Positions 27,079 to 35,690 of a stretch of DNA of 64,000 nt are shown here, piece by piece; position 1 is the stretch's first letter, and each line of letters opens with the position of its first letter. Position numbers and translations under genes: made by a program. The notes beneath the pieces were generated by a model that saw nothing but the letters and a program-made list of their open reading frames with translations, made no database searches and was not told where the DNA came from. This DNA is from Algoriphagus pacificus (GTDB lineage: Bacteria; Bacteroidota; Bacteroidia; Cytophagales; Cyclobacteriaceae): contig NZ_JAFKCU010000001.1 of NCBI RefSeq assembly GCF_017254845.1, positions 1,075,048 through 1,139,047 of the forward strand, given 5' to 3'.

Positions 27079-28083
27079 TTATGTGGTCTCAGGTTGTTTC
27101 CAAGTTGGCAATTTCATCATAATTAGCCAACTGATTATTCCCAATATAAGCACTAATAATAATTGAGTACCATGGATGATGGCTGCGAAAATTTTTCCAT
27201 CAACTTCTGATATTCCAAACTGGATCAAAATAAAGGCCACAAGTGCATGAAAGGTACCAATACCCCCTTGAACTGGGGCAACCATGCCAATACTTCCCAT
27301 AACCATGACCAAAAGTACTTCGCCTGAAGACAAATTGGCAGTGCTTTCGATTCCTAGTGACACTGTATACATGGTCAAAAAGTAGATAACCCAAAGAATA
27401 ATGGAGCTACCCCAAAACCCTAAAGGATTTCCAAGGTTGCCGATACTTTTGAGTCCTCCCCCAATTTCTCTAAAGAAATGTTGGATTTTATTGATCAAAC
27501 CATGGTCACTATACCTTTTGAAGACAAATCGAATGATGAGTATTACAACTACCAATCCACCTAAAGCAATGGGTAGATTAGAACGGAGACTCATTAGTAA
27601 ACTTTCCAAATTCACAAGCTGACCAGCTAGCTCTAGGAATAGTTTATTTTCTATTACAAATGCCAGTAGGATAGTGCCAATCAGACAAAGTAGGTCTACG
27701 CTTCTTTCAAGGATTACAGTTCCCAGTAATCTTCCAATAGATATTCCATTAGTTCTTGTCAAAACACCACATTTAGCCACTTCACCAGCTCTGGGGATCA
27801 TTAGATTTACCAAATACCCAACCATAGTAGCATGATAGGCTCTCATAGGGCTCACTTGTTGCCCTTCTTCAGCTTTGATCAAAAGGGTCCATCTCCATCC
27901 TCTTAAAAAATATCCAAAAAAAGAAATGAATATGGATGTACCGATCCAAAACCAGTTGCTGGATTGAATTTGCTGGATTAAGCTTTCAACTGCGATATCT
28001 CTATATAAAAACCAAAAAATCCAGACTGCAATTCCCAATGAAATTACGACCTGGATCCATTGTTTAAGTTTTTGATTGATCAT
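27079..28083 (-). CDS. YbhN/AglD-type flippase-like membrane protein (UPF0104)
   Basis: 334 residues with about seven to eight transmembrane helices and conserved patches GYFLRGWRWTLLI, MVGYLVNLMIPRAGEVAKCG (helix with conserved Pro-Arg-x-Gly-Glu), and GSIGMVAPVQGGIGTFH. This is the lysylphosphatidylglycerol synthase transmembrane-region family, thought to move lipids across the inner membrane. The ATG at 28083 is used; it overlaps the panD stop by one base (TGATG), so it is translationally coupled to panD. A role in pantothenate synthesis is not implied. Confidence 0.88.
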   Translation of the reverse strand: MINQKLKQWIQVVISLGIAVWIFWFLYRDIAVESLIQQIQSSNWFWIGTSIFISFFGYFLRGWRWTLLIKAEEGQQVSPMRAYHATMVGYLVNLMIPRAGEVAKCGVLTRTNGISIGRLLGTVILERSVDLLCLIGTILLAFVIENKLFLELAGQLVNLESLLMSLRSNLPIALGGLVVVILIIRFVFKRYSDHGLINKIQHFFREIGGGLKSIGNLGNPLGFWGSSIILWVIYFLTMYTVSLGIESTANLSSGEVLLVMVMGSIGMVAPVQGGIGTFHALVAFILIQFGISEVDGKIFAAIIHGTQLLLVLILGIISWLIMMKLPTWKQPETT

Positions 28084-28430
28084 CAAATTAGTTTATTTCT
28101 ATCATCTGGAAAGATGAGAACGGGTTTGTGTTTTTTTGCTTCCTCTATTTCCATCCCCGCATAAGAGATAATAATTACAACATCTCCAACTTGGGCTTTC
28201 CTAGCTGCAGGACCGTTTAGACAAACCTGACCGCTCCCTCTTTCTCCGGTTATAACGTAAGTTTCCAATCTTTCGCCATTGCTTACATTGACGATTTGGA
28301 CTTTTTCATTTTCAATCAGATTGGCAGCATCCATTAGATCCTCGTCAATAGTAACTGACCCTACGTAATGTAATTCTGCTTGTGTAATCTTAACCCGATG
28401 GATTTTGGATTTTAATACTTGGATTTGCAT
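28083..28430 (-). CDS. panD: Aspartate 1-decarboxylase proenzyme
   Basis: 115-residue pyruvoyl enzyme making beta-alanine from aspartate, for pantothenate and CoA synthesis. The self-cleavage site is Gly-Ser in [16 protein letters not shown], the lysine preceding it ([14 protein letters not shown]) and the [39 protein letters not shown] region are all typical. It sits 21 bases downstream of panC on the same strand, and its stop overlaps the start of the flippase-like gene. Confidence 0.97.
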   Translation of the reverse strand: MQIQVLKSKIHRVKITQAELHYVGSVTIDEDLMDAANLIENEKVQIVNVSNGERLETYVITGERGSGQVCLNGPAARKAQVGDVVIIISYAGMEIEEAKKHKPVLIFPDDRNKLI

Positions 28431-28451
28431 TGTTTGAAATTTGCCGCAAAA

Positions 28452-29300
28452 TTAAGGATTTATTGGAAGGTTGTCTATCAATCTGATATTTCCAATATAT
28501 GCCGCTACGCAAATAGAAGCTTTTTGACTTGAATCAAAGGAGTTCATAACAGTGAATTTCTCTGTTTCAACGAGTTCAAAATATTCTAATTTGGCCAATG
28601 GCTCCTCCTCAAATCTTTGCTGAATTTGGTTTCGAACTTCCAACCAATTTGTACCTTCTAAAAGTTCATTTTTTGCGGAGCAAAGGCTTTTATATAGGAT
28701 TAGGGATTTAGCTCTTTCTTCAGAATTCAATCGGAGATTTCTAGAAGACAAAGCAAGTCCATCTTCTTCCCTACGAGTAGGTACTGTTATAATTTCTACA
28801 GGGAAACTAAGGTCTGCAACCAATCTTTTGATGACAGCAACTTGCTGTAAATCCTTCTGGCCAAAAAAAGCTTGGTGCGGTCTTATGATATGAAAGAGCT
28901 TTGAAACTATGATGCCTACTCCGCTAAAATGTCCTGGTCTAAACTCACCTTCTAAAATTGTTTCCAATTCACCGAACTGAATGGAAATAGAGGGTTTTTC
29001 CGGATACATTGTTTCCAATTTGGGCATGAAAACAAAATCTACATTTTCTTTTTCTAGTAACTTTAGATCCTGTTGAATCAAAACTGGATATTTATCAAAA
29101 TCCTCCTGATTATTGAACTGAATAGGGTTTACGAAAATGGAAACAACAGTTATATCACTAGATTTTTTGGAATTTCTGATTAAGTCTAAATGACCTTCAT
29201 GAAGCGCTCCCATGGTAGGTACAAATCCAATTATTTTGTGGCTTTGAAGCGCGTGGAGCCAGTTTTTTTGCCATTCGGCCCCAGTATAGAAAACCTGCAC
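28452..29300 (-). CDS. panC: Pantothenate synthetase
   Basis: 282 residues. It joins pantoate and beta-alanine using ATP. Motifs: GFVPTMGALHEGHLDLIRNSK (ATP-binding HxGH), VSIFVNPIQFNNQEDFDKYP, FRPGHFSGVGIIVSKLFHIIRPHQAFFGQKDLQQVAVIKRLV, and PTRREEDGLALSSRNLRL (KMSKS-like). Together with panD it makes the last part of the pantothenate pathway. It heads a panC-panD-flippase unit and is divergent from the glycogen-synthase-like gene. Confidence 0.97.
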   Translation of the reverse strand: MQVFYTGAEWQKNWLHALQSHKIIGFVPTMGALHEGHLDLIRNSKKSSDITVVSIFVNPIQFNNQEDFDKYPVLIQQDLKLLEKENVDFVFMPKLETMYPEKPSISIQFGELETILEGEFRPGHFSGVGIIVSKLFHIIRPHQAFFGQKDLQQVAVIKRLVADLSFPVEIITVPTRREEDGLALSSRNLRLNSEERAKSLILYKSLCSAKNELLEGTNWLEVRNQIQQRFEEEPLAKLEYFELVETEKFTVMNSFDSSQKASICVAAYIGNIRLIDNLPINP

Positions 29301-29381
29301 GAGATAGGGGTATTTGATAGGTAAATAGCAGCAAAACTAGATTAATATTTAGAAAAACAAGGCATTTAAGGCTTTTTTTAT

Positions 29382-29389
29382 TATCTTTG
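29382..29389 (+). promoter_or_regulatory. Bacteroidota -7 box (TATCTTTG)
   Basis: Exact match to the TAnnTTTG consensus, 40 bases upstream of the ATG of the glycogen-synthase-like gene, in the intergenic region shared with panC. The -33 box is unclear. Confidence 0.55.
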
Positions 29390-29429
29390 TGCGTTGTTTA
29401 TCACCTAATAACGCTAAAATCCAAAGAGC

Positions 29430-30242
29430 ATGTCTAAACTACGTATTCTCTACGTTGCCAGTGAAATCAACCCTTTTCTCCAAACTTCCGAAGTCGCAAA
29501 TTTCTTAAGATCGCTTCCTCAAGCTATGCAGGAACGTGGTATGGAAATCCGTATTTTGGTTCCTAGATTCGGCTTGATCAATGAAAGAAAAAACAGATTA
29601 CATGAAGTGGTTCGACTTTCAGGTATCAATATAGCTGTAGGGGAAGAGGAAAAGCCTTTAGTAATTAAGGTAGCATCAATTCCAAATGCGAAACTTCAGG
29701 TTTATTTTATAGATAATGAGGATTACTTCCAGCGCAAAAGTGTATTCCACGATAAGCAGCAGAAGTTCTATGAAGACAATGACGAGAGAGCAATCTTTTT
29801 CTGCAAAGGCGTTATTGAAACAGTTAAAAAATTAGGTTGGGCACCAGATATCGTGCATTGCAATGATTGGATGACAAGTTTGATTCCAATGTATTTGAAG
29901 ACGACTTATAAAAATGAGCCTTTATTCAAAGATACTAAATCAGTATTTGCGATCTATAACAACGGATTTTCTCATACCTTTGGCGATGATTTGTTAAACA
30001 AGGTTAAGATGGTGGATATAGATGACGCAATTTTAGCACCTTTGAAAAGCAAAGACTTCGAAGGCTTTATAAGCATGGGTATGCAATATGCAGACATGGT
30101 TGTTAAAGGTGGAGAAGTGTCAGATAAATTGAACCAACTAATAGAGGATTTCTCAAAAGACAAGAAGTTTGAAATCAGCATCGAAGCAGAAGAACAAGCT
30201 CATGAAGAGCTCTACGGCATATACACAAGTCTTGCCGGCTAA
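29430..30242 (+). CDS. Glycogen/starch synthase N-terminal (GT5) domain protein
   Basis: 270 residues, only the N-terminal Rossmann half of GT5 glycogen synthase (usual length about 480). It shows LRILYVASEINPFLQTSEVANFLRSLP (the KxGGLxDV-type region, here altered), IDNEDYFQRK, DNDERAIFFCKGVIE and PDIVHCNDWMTSLIPMYLK. The C-terminal half with the nucleotide-sugar site is absent, so catalysis is doubtful. Its end overlaps the DUF4270 gene. The order glycogen-synthase-like, DUF4270, glmS recurs in Cytophagales as far as I recall, so this short form is probably not a broken gene. Confidence 0.85.
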   Translation: MSKLRILYVASEINPFLQTSEVANFLRSLPQAMQERGMEIRILVPRFGLINERKNRLHEVVRLSGINIAVGEEEKPLVIKVASIPNAKLQVYFIDNEDYFQRKSVFHDKQQKFYEDNDERAIFFCKGVIETVKKLGWAPDIVHCNDWMTSLIPMYLKTTYKNEPLFKDTKSVFAIYNNGFSHTFGDDLLNKVKMVDIDDAILAPLKSKDFEGFISMGMQYADMVVKGGEVSDKLNQLIEDFSKDKKFEISIEAEEQAHEELYGIYTSLAG

Positions 30243-31575
30243 ATTGGCCTTAGTGGCCCTCTTGTCCCTAATTCTAACCAGTTCTTGCAGTGATCCTGCC
30301 ACAGTAGGTATCGAACTAGCTCCGGAAAATAACCAGATTGGTGTGTTTTTCGAAGAGATCGATCTATCTGCTGAGGTGGTTTTGTTGGATTCGTTTAATA
30401 CGACCAACAAAGGGAATGTGATCGTGGGAGTGGAGCAAGATGATTATTTTGGTCGAACAGAAGGAACGGGATATTCGAGATTATATATTGATGTCACCGA
30501 AGACAGACCAAGCTCTGAAGCTATTCTGGATTCCATGATATTTAATCTAGATATCATTAGTGTGAATGGAGAGGATTTGGATCAGCCAAAATTCTTTTCA
30601 GTTCATAGGTTGACACAGCCTATTCTAGATACAGCCTATTATAATTTTGATAAGCTTCAATACGAAGATGCGGCAATTGCCTTCGGAGAAGTAACATTTG
30701 ACGAAGTTCAAGACACTGTTATTTCCCTTCAGGTTTCAGAAGACTTCAAGGAGGAATTGTTTGGTAAAATTAAAAGAGGGCTTGAGTTTGAAGATCTTTT
30801 CAGATTTAGACAATACCTTCCAGGTATCGCTATTAAAGCAAGAGATGGTGATAACACCACTGTTGGGATTGGGTTAAGTGCCAACACAAGAATAGCAACT
30901 TATTATCATTTGACTGAAGCAGATACTGTTTCACAATTATACGAGATAAACACTACTTCTTCCCGTTATTTCAGTGGTATAGAAAGCGATCGCACTGGCA
31001 CACCTACAGAGGTTGTAGTTGAAAAAGGAAAGAATTATAGTACCGGTTCCCAAGTAGGACTTAAGGCAGGTTTGGGTATGATGATAAAAATCGATACCAG
31101 TCCCCTTGATCCGTTTTTGGATACACTAACAGGAATTACTTTTAACCAAGTAAATCTTGAGATCGGTGAAATAAAAGTGCCAATTGAAGGAATGACCCCT
31201 CCATCTGGACTTTCGATTTACCTAACAGATAATACTAACAAGTTTATTCCAAGTAAAACAACAGTTTATTTTACTGTTCAAGCTGATGGACAACCTCAAG
31301 TATATATAGATGAGGACGATAATGAATTGCCAACGGTATCAGCACCAACTTCAGTTAATTATGACTCCGAGGAAAATTTATACAGTCAGCTTGTTAGTTC
31401 ACATGTAAATGCAATTTTTCGAGGGCAATTGACTAGAAAAGATTGGTTACTTTATGGCGGCTACACTAGTAGTAGATTAGCTAGCAGTGGAGATCCATTT
31501 AGACAATCAATGAGACAGTTTGTGGTAGATAAAGACAAAATCAAATTAAAGGTGATCTATTCTAAGATTAGGTAA
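30202..31575 (+). CDS. DUF4270 lipoprotein
   Basis: 457 residues from the ATG at 30202, which places a proper lipoprotein signal peptide (LALVALLSLILTSSC, lipobox Cys) at the N-terminus; an upstream ATG at 30169 would put a long charged stretch first. The remainder is beta-rich, with the DUF4270 pattern VGIELAPENNQIGVFFEEIDL at the start and a C-terminal GGYTSSRLASSGDPFRQSMRQFVVDKDKIKLKVIYSKIR. It is probably anchored in the outer membrane. Function unknown. It overlaps the upstream gene by 41 bases. Confidence 0.88.
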   Translation: MKSSTAYTQVLPAKLALVALLSLILTSSCSDPATVGIELAPENNQIGVFFEEIDLSAEVVLLDSFNTTNKGNVIVGVEQDDYFGRTEGTGYSRLYIDVTEDRPSSEAILDSMIFNLDIISVNGEDLDQPKFFSVHRLTQPILDTAYYNFDKLQYEDAAIAFGEVTFDEVQDTVISLQVSEDFKEELFGKIKRGLEFEDLFRFRQYLPGIAIKARDGDNTTVGIGLSANTRIATYYHLTEADTVSQLYEINTTSSRYFSGIESDRTGTPTEVVVEKGKNYSTGSQVGLKAGLGMMIKIDTSPLDPFLDTLTGITFNQVNLEIGEIKVPIEGMTPPSGLSIYLTDNTNKFIPSKTTVYFTVQADGQPQVYIDEDDNELPTVSAPTSVNYDSEENLYSQLVSSHVNAIFRGQLTRKDWLLYGGYTSSRLASSGDPFRQSMRQFVVDKDKIKLKVIYSKIR

Positions 31576-31599
31576 ATATTCACTTAAATAAATTCATTG

Positions 31600-31640
31600 T
31601 AGCCCACTTCTTTATTTTAAAGAAGTGGGCTATTTTTTTT
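31600..31640 (+). terminator. Rho-independent terminator after DUF4270 gene
   Basis: AGCCCACTTCTTT pairs with AAAGAAGTGGGCT around a short loop, followed by eight T residues. It separates this transcript from glmS. Confidence 0.9.
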
Positions 31641-31696
31641 GGCATGAATACTGTTTCTTTGCGGAAGTCTATTACATCAATCATGAATTTTTAATT

Positions 31697-33538
31697 ATGT
31701 GTGGAATCGTCGCATATGTGGGGCAACAAGAAGCTTTACCAATTATTATCAAAGGTCTAAGAAGGTTAGAATACAGAGGGTACGATAGTGCCGGTGTGGC
31801 TTTATTGGACGACCAAGGTCTGAGTATCTATAAGAAAAAAGGAAAAGTCTCTGAACTTGAAAAGTTTTTGGAAACCAGTGGAAATTTAAAATCCACTATC
31901 GGAATAGGGCATACTAGATGGGCAACCCACGGTGAACCCAATGATGTCAATGCACATCCTCATTATTCTTCTTCTGAGCATTTGGCTATGATTCATAATG
32001 GAATCATAGAAAACTATGAGGTCTTAAAAAAAGACCTTGAGAAAAAAGGATATCACTTTCAGAGTGAGACTGATACAGAAGTATTCATCAAGTTCATCGA
32101 GGACATTTATGCCAATAATGATTGTAGTCTAGAGGAAGCGTTAAGATTGGCACTTCATAAGGTAGTTGGTGCCTATGCTATTGTTTTGATTAATAAGGAT
32201 GAACCGGATACTTTAATTGCAGCAAGAAAAGGTTCTCCATTAGTTATAGGAGTAGGAGAAGATGAATATTTTCTGGCTTCAGATGCTACGCCGATAATTG
32301 AATACACCAATAAGGTAGTTTATCTGGATGATTATGAAATTGCGGTAATTCGAGACAACAAGCTTCAGGTGAAAACCATAGAAAATGTGGAGACTAATCC
32401 ATACATCAATCAGCTTGAATTAGAGCTAGAGGCAATAGAAAAAGGCGGTTACGATCATTTCATGCTTAAAGAGATCTATGAGCAGCCTAAATCCATCGCA
32501 GATTGTTTGAGAGGAAGGTTGGATGCGAAATCCGGCAGACTTGTGTTGGGAGGATTGAGGGATTACATGAATAAATTCCAAAATGCAGAAAGAATCATCA
32601 TTACTGCATGTGGGACATCTTGGCATGCCGGTCTAGTTGCTGAGTACCTTTTTGAAGAATTCGCTAGAGTGCCAGTAGAAGTAGAATACGCTTCGGAGTT
32701 CAGGTATAGAAATCCTGTGATTAGCGAGAAAGATTTTGTAATTGCTATTTCTCAATCGGGAGAAACTGCAGATACCTTGGCGGCTATCGAATTGGCAAAA
32801 TCAAAAGGAGCTACCATTTTCGGTGTTTGTAATGTGGTGGGTTCATCCATACCAAGAGCAACACATGCGGGATCTTATACCCATGCTGGACCGGAAATTG
32901 GAGTTGCTTCTACTAAGGCATTTACAGCCCAGATTTCTGTATTGGCCATGATGGCATTAAAGCTTGGATATCAAAGAGGAACCTTGACAGAAAGCAGATA
33001 CATTCAGTTGTTACATGAATTGGCTTCCGTTCCTGCAAAAGTCGAAAAAGCATTGCAGTCTAATGAAGTCATTCAATATATCGCTGGCGAATACAAGGAT
33101 GTTAGAAATGCATTGTACCTAGGTAGAGGCTATAATTTCCCTGTGGCATTAGAAGGAGCCTTGAAGCTTAAAGAAATATCTTATATCCACGCTGAAGGAT
33201 ACCCAGCAGCAGAAATGAAACATGGGCCTATTGCATTGATAGATGAGGAAATGCCTGTCATTTTTATCGCAACGCAAGACAGTTCTTATGAGAAAGTTGT
33301 ATCCAATATTCAGGAAGTTAAAGCTAGAAAAGGTAAAGTGATAGCTGTAGTTACAGAAGGTGATACCACTGTAAAAGGAATGGCAGATCATGTGATAGAG
33401 ATTCCAGCAATCCATGAAGCATTTGTGCCACTTGTTGCTGTAGTTCCACTTCAGTTACTTTCCTATCACATTGCTGTGCTGAGAGGTTGCAATGTGGATC
33501 AACCGAGGAATTTAGCGAAGTCGGTAACTGTAGAATAA
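31697..33538 (+). CDS. glmS: Glutamine--fructose-6-phosphate aminotransferase (isomerizing)
   Basis: 613 residues from the ATG at 31697, which exposes the catalytic Cys at position 2 (MCGIVAYVG), as the enzyme requires. It makes glucosamine-6-phosphate from fructose-6-phosphate and glutamine, the first step of hexosamine synthesis for peptidoglycan and lipopolysaccharide. Domains: N-terminal glutaminase (HTRWATHGEPNDVNAHPH, HNGIIENY), two SIS domains (ACGTSWHAGL, ISQSGETADTLAA, VASTKAFTAQ), and the C-terminal LAKSVTVE tail. No glmS ribozyme is visible upstream. Confidence 0.97.
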   Translation: MCGIVAYVGQQEALPIIIKGLRRLEYRGYDSAGVALLDDQGLSIYKKKGKVSELEKFLETSGNLKSTIGIGHTRWATHGEPNDVNAHPHYSSSEHLAMIHNGIIENYEVLKKDLEKKGYHFQSETDTEVFIKFIEDIYANNDCSLEEALRLALHKVVGAYAIVLINKDEPDTLIAARKGSPLVIGVGEDEYFLASDATPIIEYTNKVVYLDDYEIAVIRDNKLQVKTIENVETNPYINQLELELEAIEKGGYDHFMLKEIYEQPKSIADCLRGRLDAKSGRLVLGGLRDYMNKFQNAERIIITACGTSWHAGLVAEYLFEEFARVPVEVEYASEFRYRNPVISEKDFVIAISQSGETADTLAAIELAKSKGATIFGVCNVVGSSIPRATHAGSYTHAGPEIGVASTKAFTAQISVLAMMALKLGYQRGTLTESRYIQLLHELASVPAKVEKALQSNEVIQYIAGEYKDVRNALYLGRGYNFPVALEGALKLKEISYIHAEGYPAAEMKHGPIALIDEEMPVIFIATQDSSYEKVVSNIQEVKARKGKVIAVVTEGDTTVKGMADHVIEIPAIHEAFVPLVAVVPLQLLSYHIAVLRGCNVDQPRNLAKSVTVE

Positions 33539-33542
33539 TTAG

Positions 33543-33575
33543 AAAGGCTGTCCGAAAAGGGCAGCTTCTTTAAAT
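33543..33575. terminator. Terminator between convergent glmS and XRE regulator
   Basis: The stem AAGGCTGTCC / GGGCAGCTT (one G-T pair) with loop GAAAA is followed by CTTT. It lies between two convergent genes. Confidence 0.65.
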
Positions 33576-33581
33576 TTATGG

Positions 33582-33884
33582 TTACTTTTTTATAAACATT
33601 GTTCCTGAAATTTTTGATAGAGTCTGCCTTAGTATTTGGATTTCCTTTTCTGCTTTTTCAAACTTTTTGGATGTGGTAAAGTGAATCCCTTCTTTATTCA
33701 GATATTGAATTATATCAATGTCATAGATTTTTTCCATTTTAGATAATTGCTCAATGGAGGGTTTTGATTTCCCGCTTTCAATATTTGAAAGTGTTTTTTG
33801 TGAAATTTCTAATAGATGAGCTATTTCACTCTGGCTGAATCTTTTGGTTTCTCGAGCCTTTTTTAAATAATGTCCAATTTTCAT
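33582..33884 (-). CDS. XRE-family HTH regulator, at the edge of the peptide cluster
   Basis: 100 residues. The N-terminal 60 residues are an XRE/Cro helix-turn-helix: IGHYLKKARETKRFSQSEIAHLLEISQKTLSNIESGKSKPSIEQLSKMEKIY. A C-terminal coiled-coil-like helix (FEKAEKEIQILRQTLSKI) may help dimerise. It is divergent from the C39-like/VKOR/thioredoxin gene, and two inverted repeats lie in the 137-base gap, one perfect (TTACTAA-GAA-TTAGTAA). It is therefore a candidate local regulator of the peptide cluster, though it could also belong to an unrelated unit. Confidence 0.88.
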   Translation of the reverse strand: MKIGHYLKKARETKRFSQSEIAHLLEISQKTLSNIESGKSKPSIEQLSKMEKIYDIDIIQYLNKEGIHFTTSKKFEKAEKEIQILRQTLSKISGTMFIKK

Positions 33885-33886
33885 GG

Positions 33887-33906
33887 TTAAACAGGTTTGT
33901 GTTTAA
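33887..33906. promoter_or_regulatory. Inverted repeat at the XRE gene start
   Basis: TTAAAC and GTTTAA are separated by eight bases, directly upstream of the XRE start codon. It may be a second operator half-pair or a chance repeat in AT-rich DNA. Confidence 0.3.
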
Positions 33907-33914
33907 GGAAAAAT

Positions 33915-33931
33915 TTACTAAGAATTAGTAA
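33915..33931. promoter_or_regulatory. Perfect palindrome, candidate XRE operator
   Basis: TTACTAA and its exact complement TTAGTAA flank a three-base spacer, giving a 17-bp symmetrical site 31 bases upstream of the XRE start codon and about 90 bases upstream of the divergent operon. Size and position fit a dimeric XRE repressor. Confidence 0.5.
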
Positions 33932-34021
33932 GAAAAGAATAGTTTTATAAAAGCTTAACGTTCAAATTTATGTAAATAATAATTAGCTCAAAATTATAGT
34001 TAAACTTTTTATTAGGAGTCA

Positions 34022-35584
34022 ATGGATAATTGTTTAATAACCTCTACAAGATTTCTGAAGTTGGTAAACGTAACTTTTACCAAGCAATTTTTAAAAGAAA
34101 AGATCTTTAGTCACCCACAGTATCCTAGTCTTCTTTGCTTAACAGACACTTTGGAAGAATATGGAATAAAAACGATTCCCGTAAGTATAGGTGTTGAGAG
34201 GTTGATTGAAATTCCACTGCCTGCTATTGTGCAAGTATCAAATTTAAATGGCTCAAATTTTAATATAATCACATCAATTTCTAAGGATAAGGTTACCTTT
34301 TATGATGAAAATGGAAGACTTAAGGATTTGTCAAGTTTGGAATTTCAAAAGAACTGGACAGGTGTGAGTTTATTGATAGAATCACTCAATGGATCAAGAG
34401 ATCCTGAAATCTATAATAAAGTTAAAACTAATAGATTTATTAAATCTTCTTTTCTAATTGTTTGTTTGAGTTTTTTACTATTGCTAATCCGATCAATAAT
34501 AATTAGTGAAGTTAGTGTTTTAATGCTTTCCTATTTTTTACTTAAGGTCCTTGGAATCTCAGTCTCATTTATTCTTCTTTGGTATCAACAGGATAAGGAA
34601 AATCCTTCTCTCAAGAAATTTTGTACAAGTAGTAAAAATGTTGATTGTAATTCCATATTAGAGTCAAAAAAATTTCAATGGTTAGATGGTGGAATTAATC
34701 TTAGTTTAATTGTATTCTCTTATTTTATTGCTGGATTGGGATCCTTAATTATATTAAACTTTTCAAATATTACTTTTCTTGCATGGTTAAGCTTAGTCAC
34801 TTTCCCTGTGGTAATATTGTCATTCTATTTTCAGGCTTTTGTTTATAAAAAATGGTGCAAATTCTGTTTGTTAATTCAAGCTTTGTTAATAAGTGAATGT
34901 TTCTTTGTAGCTATTGGCTCTTTTTGGAAAGGAGATTTGAATCCAGATGGAGGACTATTATTTCTTTTCCTATTCGTTTGTGTAATAATAGCTGGCGTTT
35001 TAATAAAACCGATGATTAGATTGCAAGAGCAGGTTTTTCAATCTAAAAGACAATTATCAAAGCTAAAGAGTAACAAGGAATTATTTCAATTCTCACTTTC
35101 TCGATCCAAAAAAATGATAAATGATTCTCAAGGGATTGGAATTTTATTGAAGGGGAAAAATCCTAAATATGATATAATTAAAGTTTGTAATCCTTATTGT
35201 GGCCCTTGTTCTTTAATCCACCCAGAATTAGAGAATCTTTTTGATAAAGGAAACATTAACCTGCAAATAATTTTTTCATCGAGTGGTGGAGATGAAAGAA
35301 AGGAGAAAACTGTTCAACATTTGATGGCAGTTGACTCCAAAGGAAGTTTGGACTATATGAGAAGTGCACTTGATGATTGGTATGGAACAGAGAGGAAGGA
35401 TTATAATGAATTTGCCATTAAATATCCTATATATGAAGACCTCAGTAAACAGAAAGAGAAGATAATAGCAATGGATCAATGGTGTAAGCAAGAATCAATT
35501 TTGCAAACCCCTACATTATTTATTAATGGATATGAACTCCCAAGTACATACAGCATAAGTGATTTAAAGTATTTACTTTATTAA
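34022..35584 (+). CDS. C39-like / VKOR / thioredoxin fusion, disulfide-forming membrane protein
   Basis: 520 residues in three parts. Residues 1-120 resemble a C39 peptidase fold (HPQYPSLLCLTDTLEEYGIKT) but the catalytic DCGxxC and His are not in place, so it is probably a peptide-binding domain. Residues 140-340 are a VKOR domain with about five helices, a loop Cys pair (FCTSSKNVDCNSILESKKF) and the CxxC active site (KKWCKFCLLIQALL). Residues 370-520 are a thioredoxin/DsbA-like domain with CGPC (VCNPYCGPCSLIHPELENL) and a cis-Pro (LQTPTLFING). It should form or shuffle disulfides at the periplasmic side, using quinone. A good ribosome site (AGGAG) lies 4 bases before the ATG. It opens the peptide operon and probably oxidises the Cys-rich precursors that follow. 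Confidence 0.88.
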   Translation: MDNCLITSTRFLKLVNVTFTKQFLKEKIFSHPQYPSLLCLTDTLEEYGIKTIPVSIGVERLIEIPLPAIVQVSNLNGSNFNIITSISKDKVTFYDENGRLKDLSSLEFQKNWTGVSLLIESLNGSRDPEIYNKVKTNRFIKSSFLIVCLSFLLLLIRSIIISEVSVLMLSYFLLKVLGISVSFILLWYQQDKENPSLKKFCTSSKNVDCNSILESKKFQWLDGGINLSLIVFSYFIAGLGSLIILNFSNITFLAWLSLVTFPVVILSFYFQAFVYKKWCKFCLLIQALLISECFFVAIGSFWKGDLNPDGGLLFLFLFVCVIIAGVLIKPMIRLQEQVFQSKRQLSKLKSNKELFQFSLSRSKKMINDSQGIGILLKGKNPKYDIIKVCNPYCGPCSLIHPELENLFDKGNINLQIIFSSSGGDERKEKTVQHLMAVDSKGSLDYMRSALDDWYGTERKDYNEFAIKYPIYEDLSKQKEKIIAMDQWCKQESILQTPTLFINGYELPSTYSISDLKYLLY

Positions 35585-35626
35585 TAGTACTTGCAATATT
35601 CGTACAAGAAAGAGGTTATAAAATTA

Positions 35627-35646
35627 GGACATATACCTAGGTGTCC
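35627..35646. promoter_or_regulatory. Inverted-repeat element upstream of precursor 1
   Basis: GGACAT and GTGTCC flank eight bases, ending 44 bases before the precursor ATG. A near copy lies in the same position before precursor 2 at 36094-36114. The pair also shares ATATTCGT further upstream (35596-35603 and 36076-36083). It may be a regulator site or an RNA hairpin in the leader. Confidence 0.5.
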
Positions 35647-35690
35647 AAAAAAACTGTCTAGGAAAATCTTTTATGCTTAAATTAATAATT

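Noticed and set aside
31600-31696. glmS ribozyme or riboswitch upstream of glmS
   Set aside because: The gap only holds the terminator of the previous gene and a short leader; no ribozyme-like core is seen.
33885-34021. XRE gene with the divergent gene as a toxin-antitoxin pair
   Set aside because: The divergent product is a membrane oxidoreductase and nothing toxin-like is adjacent.
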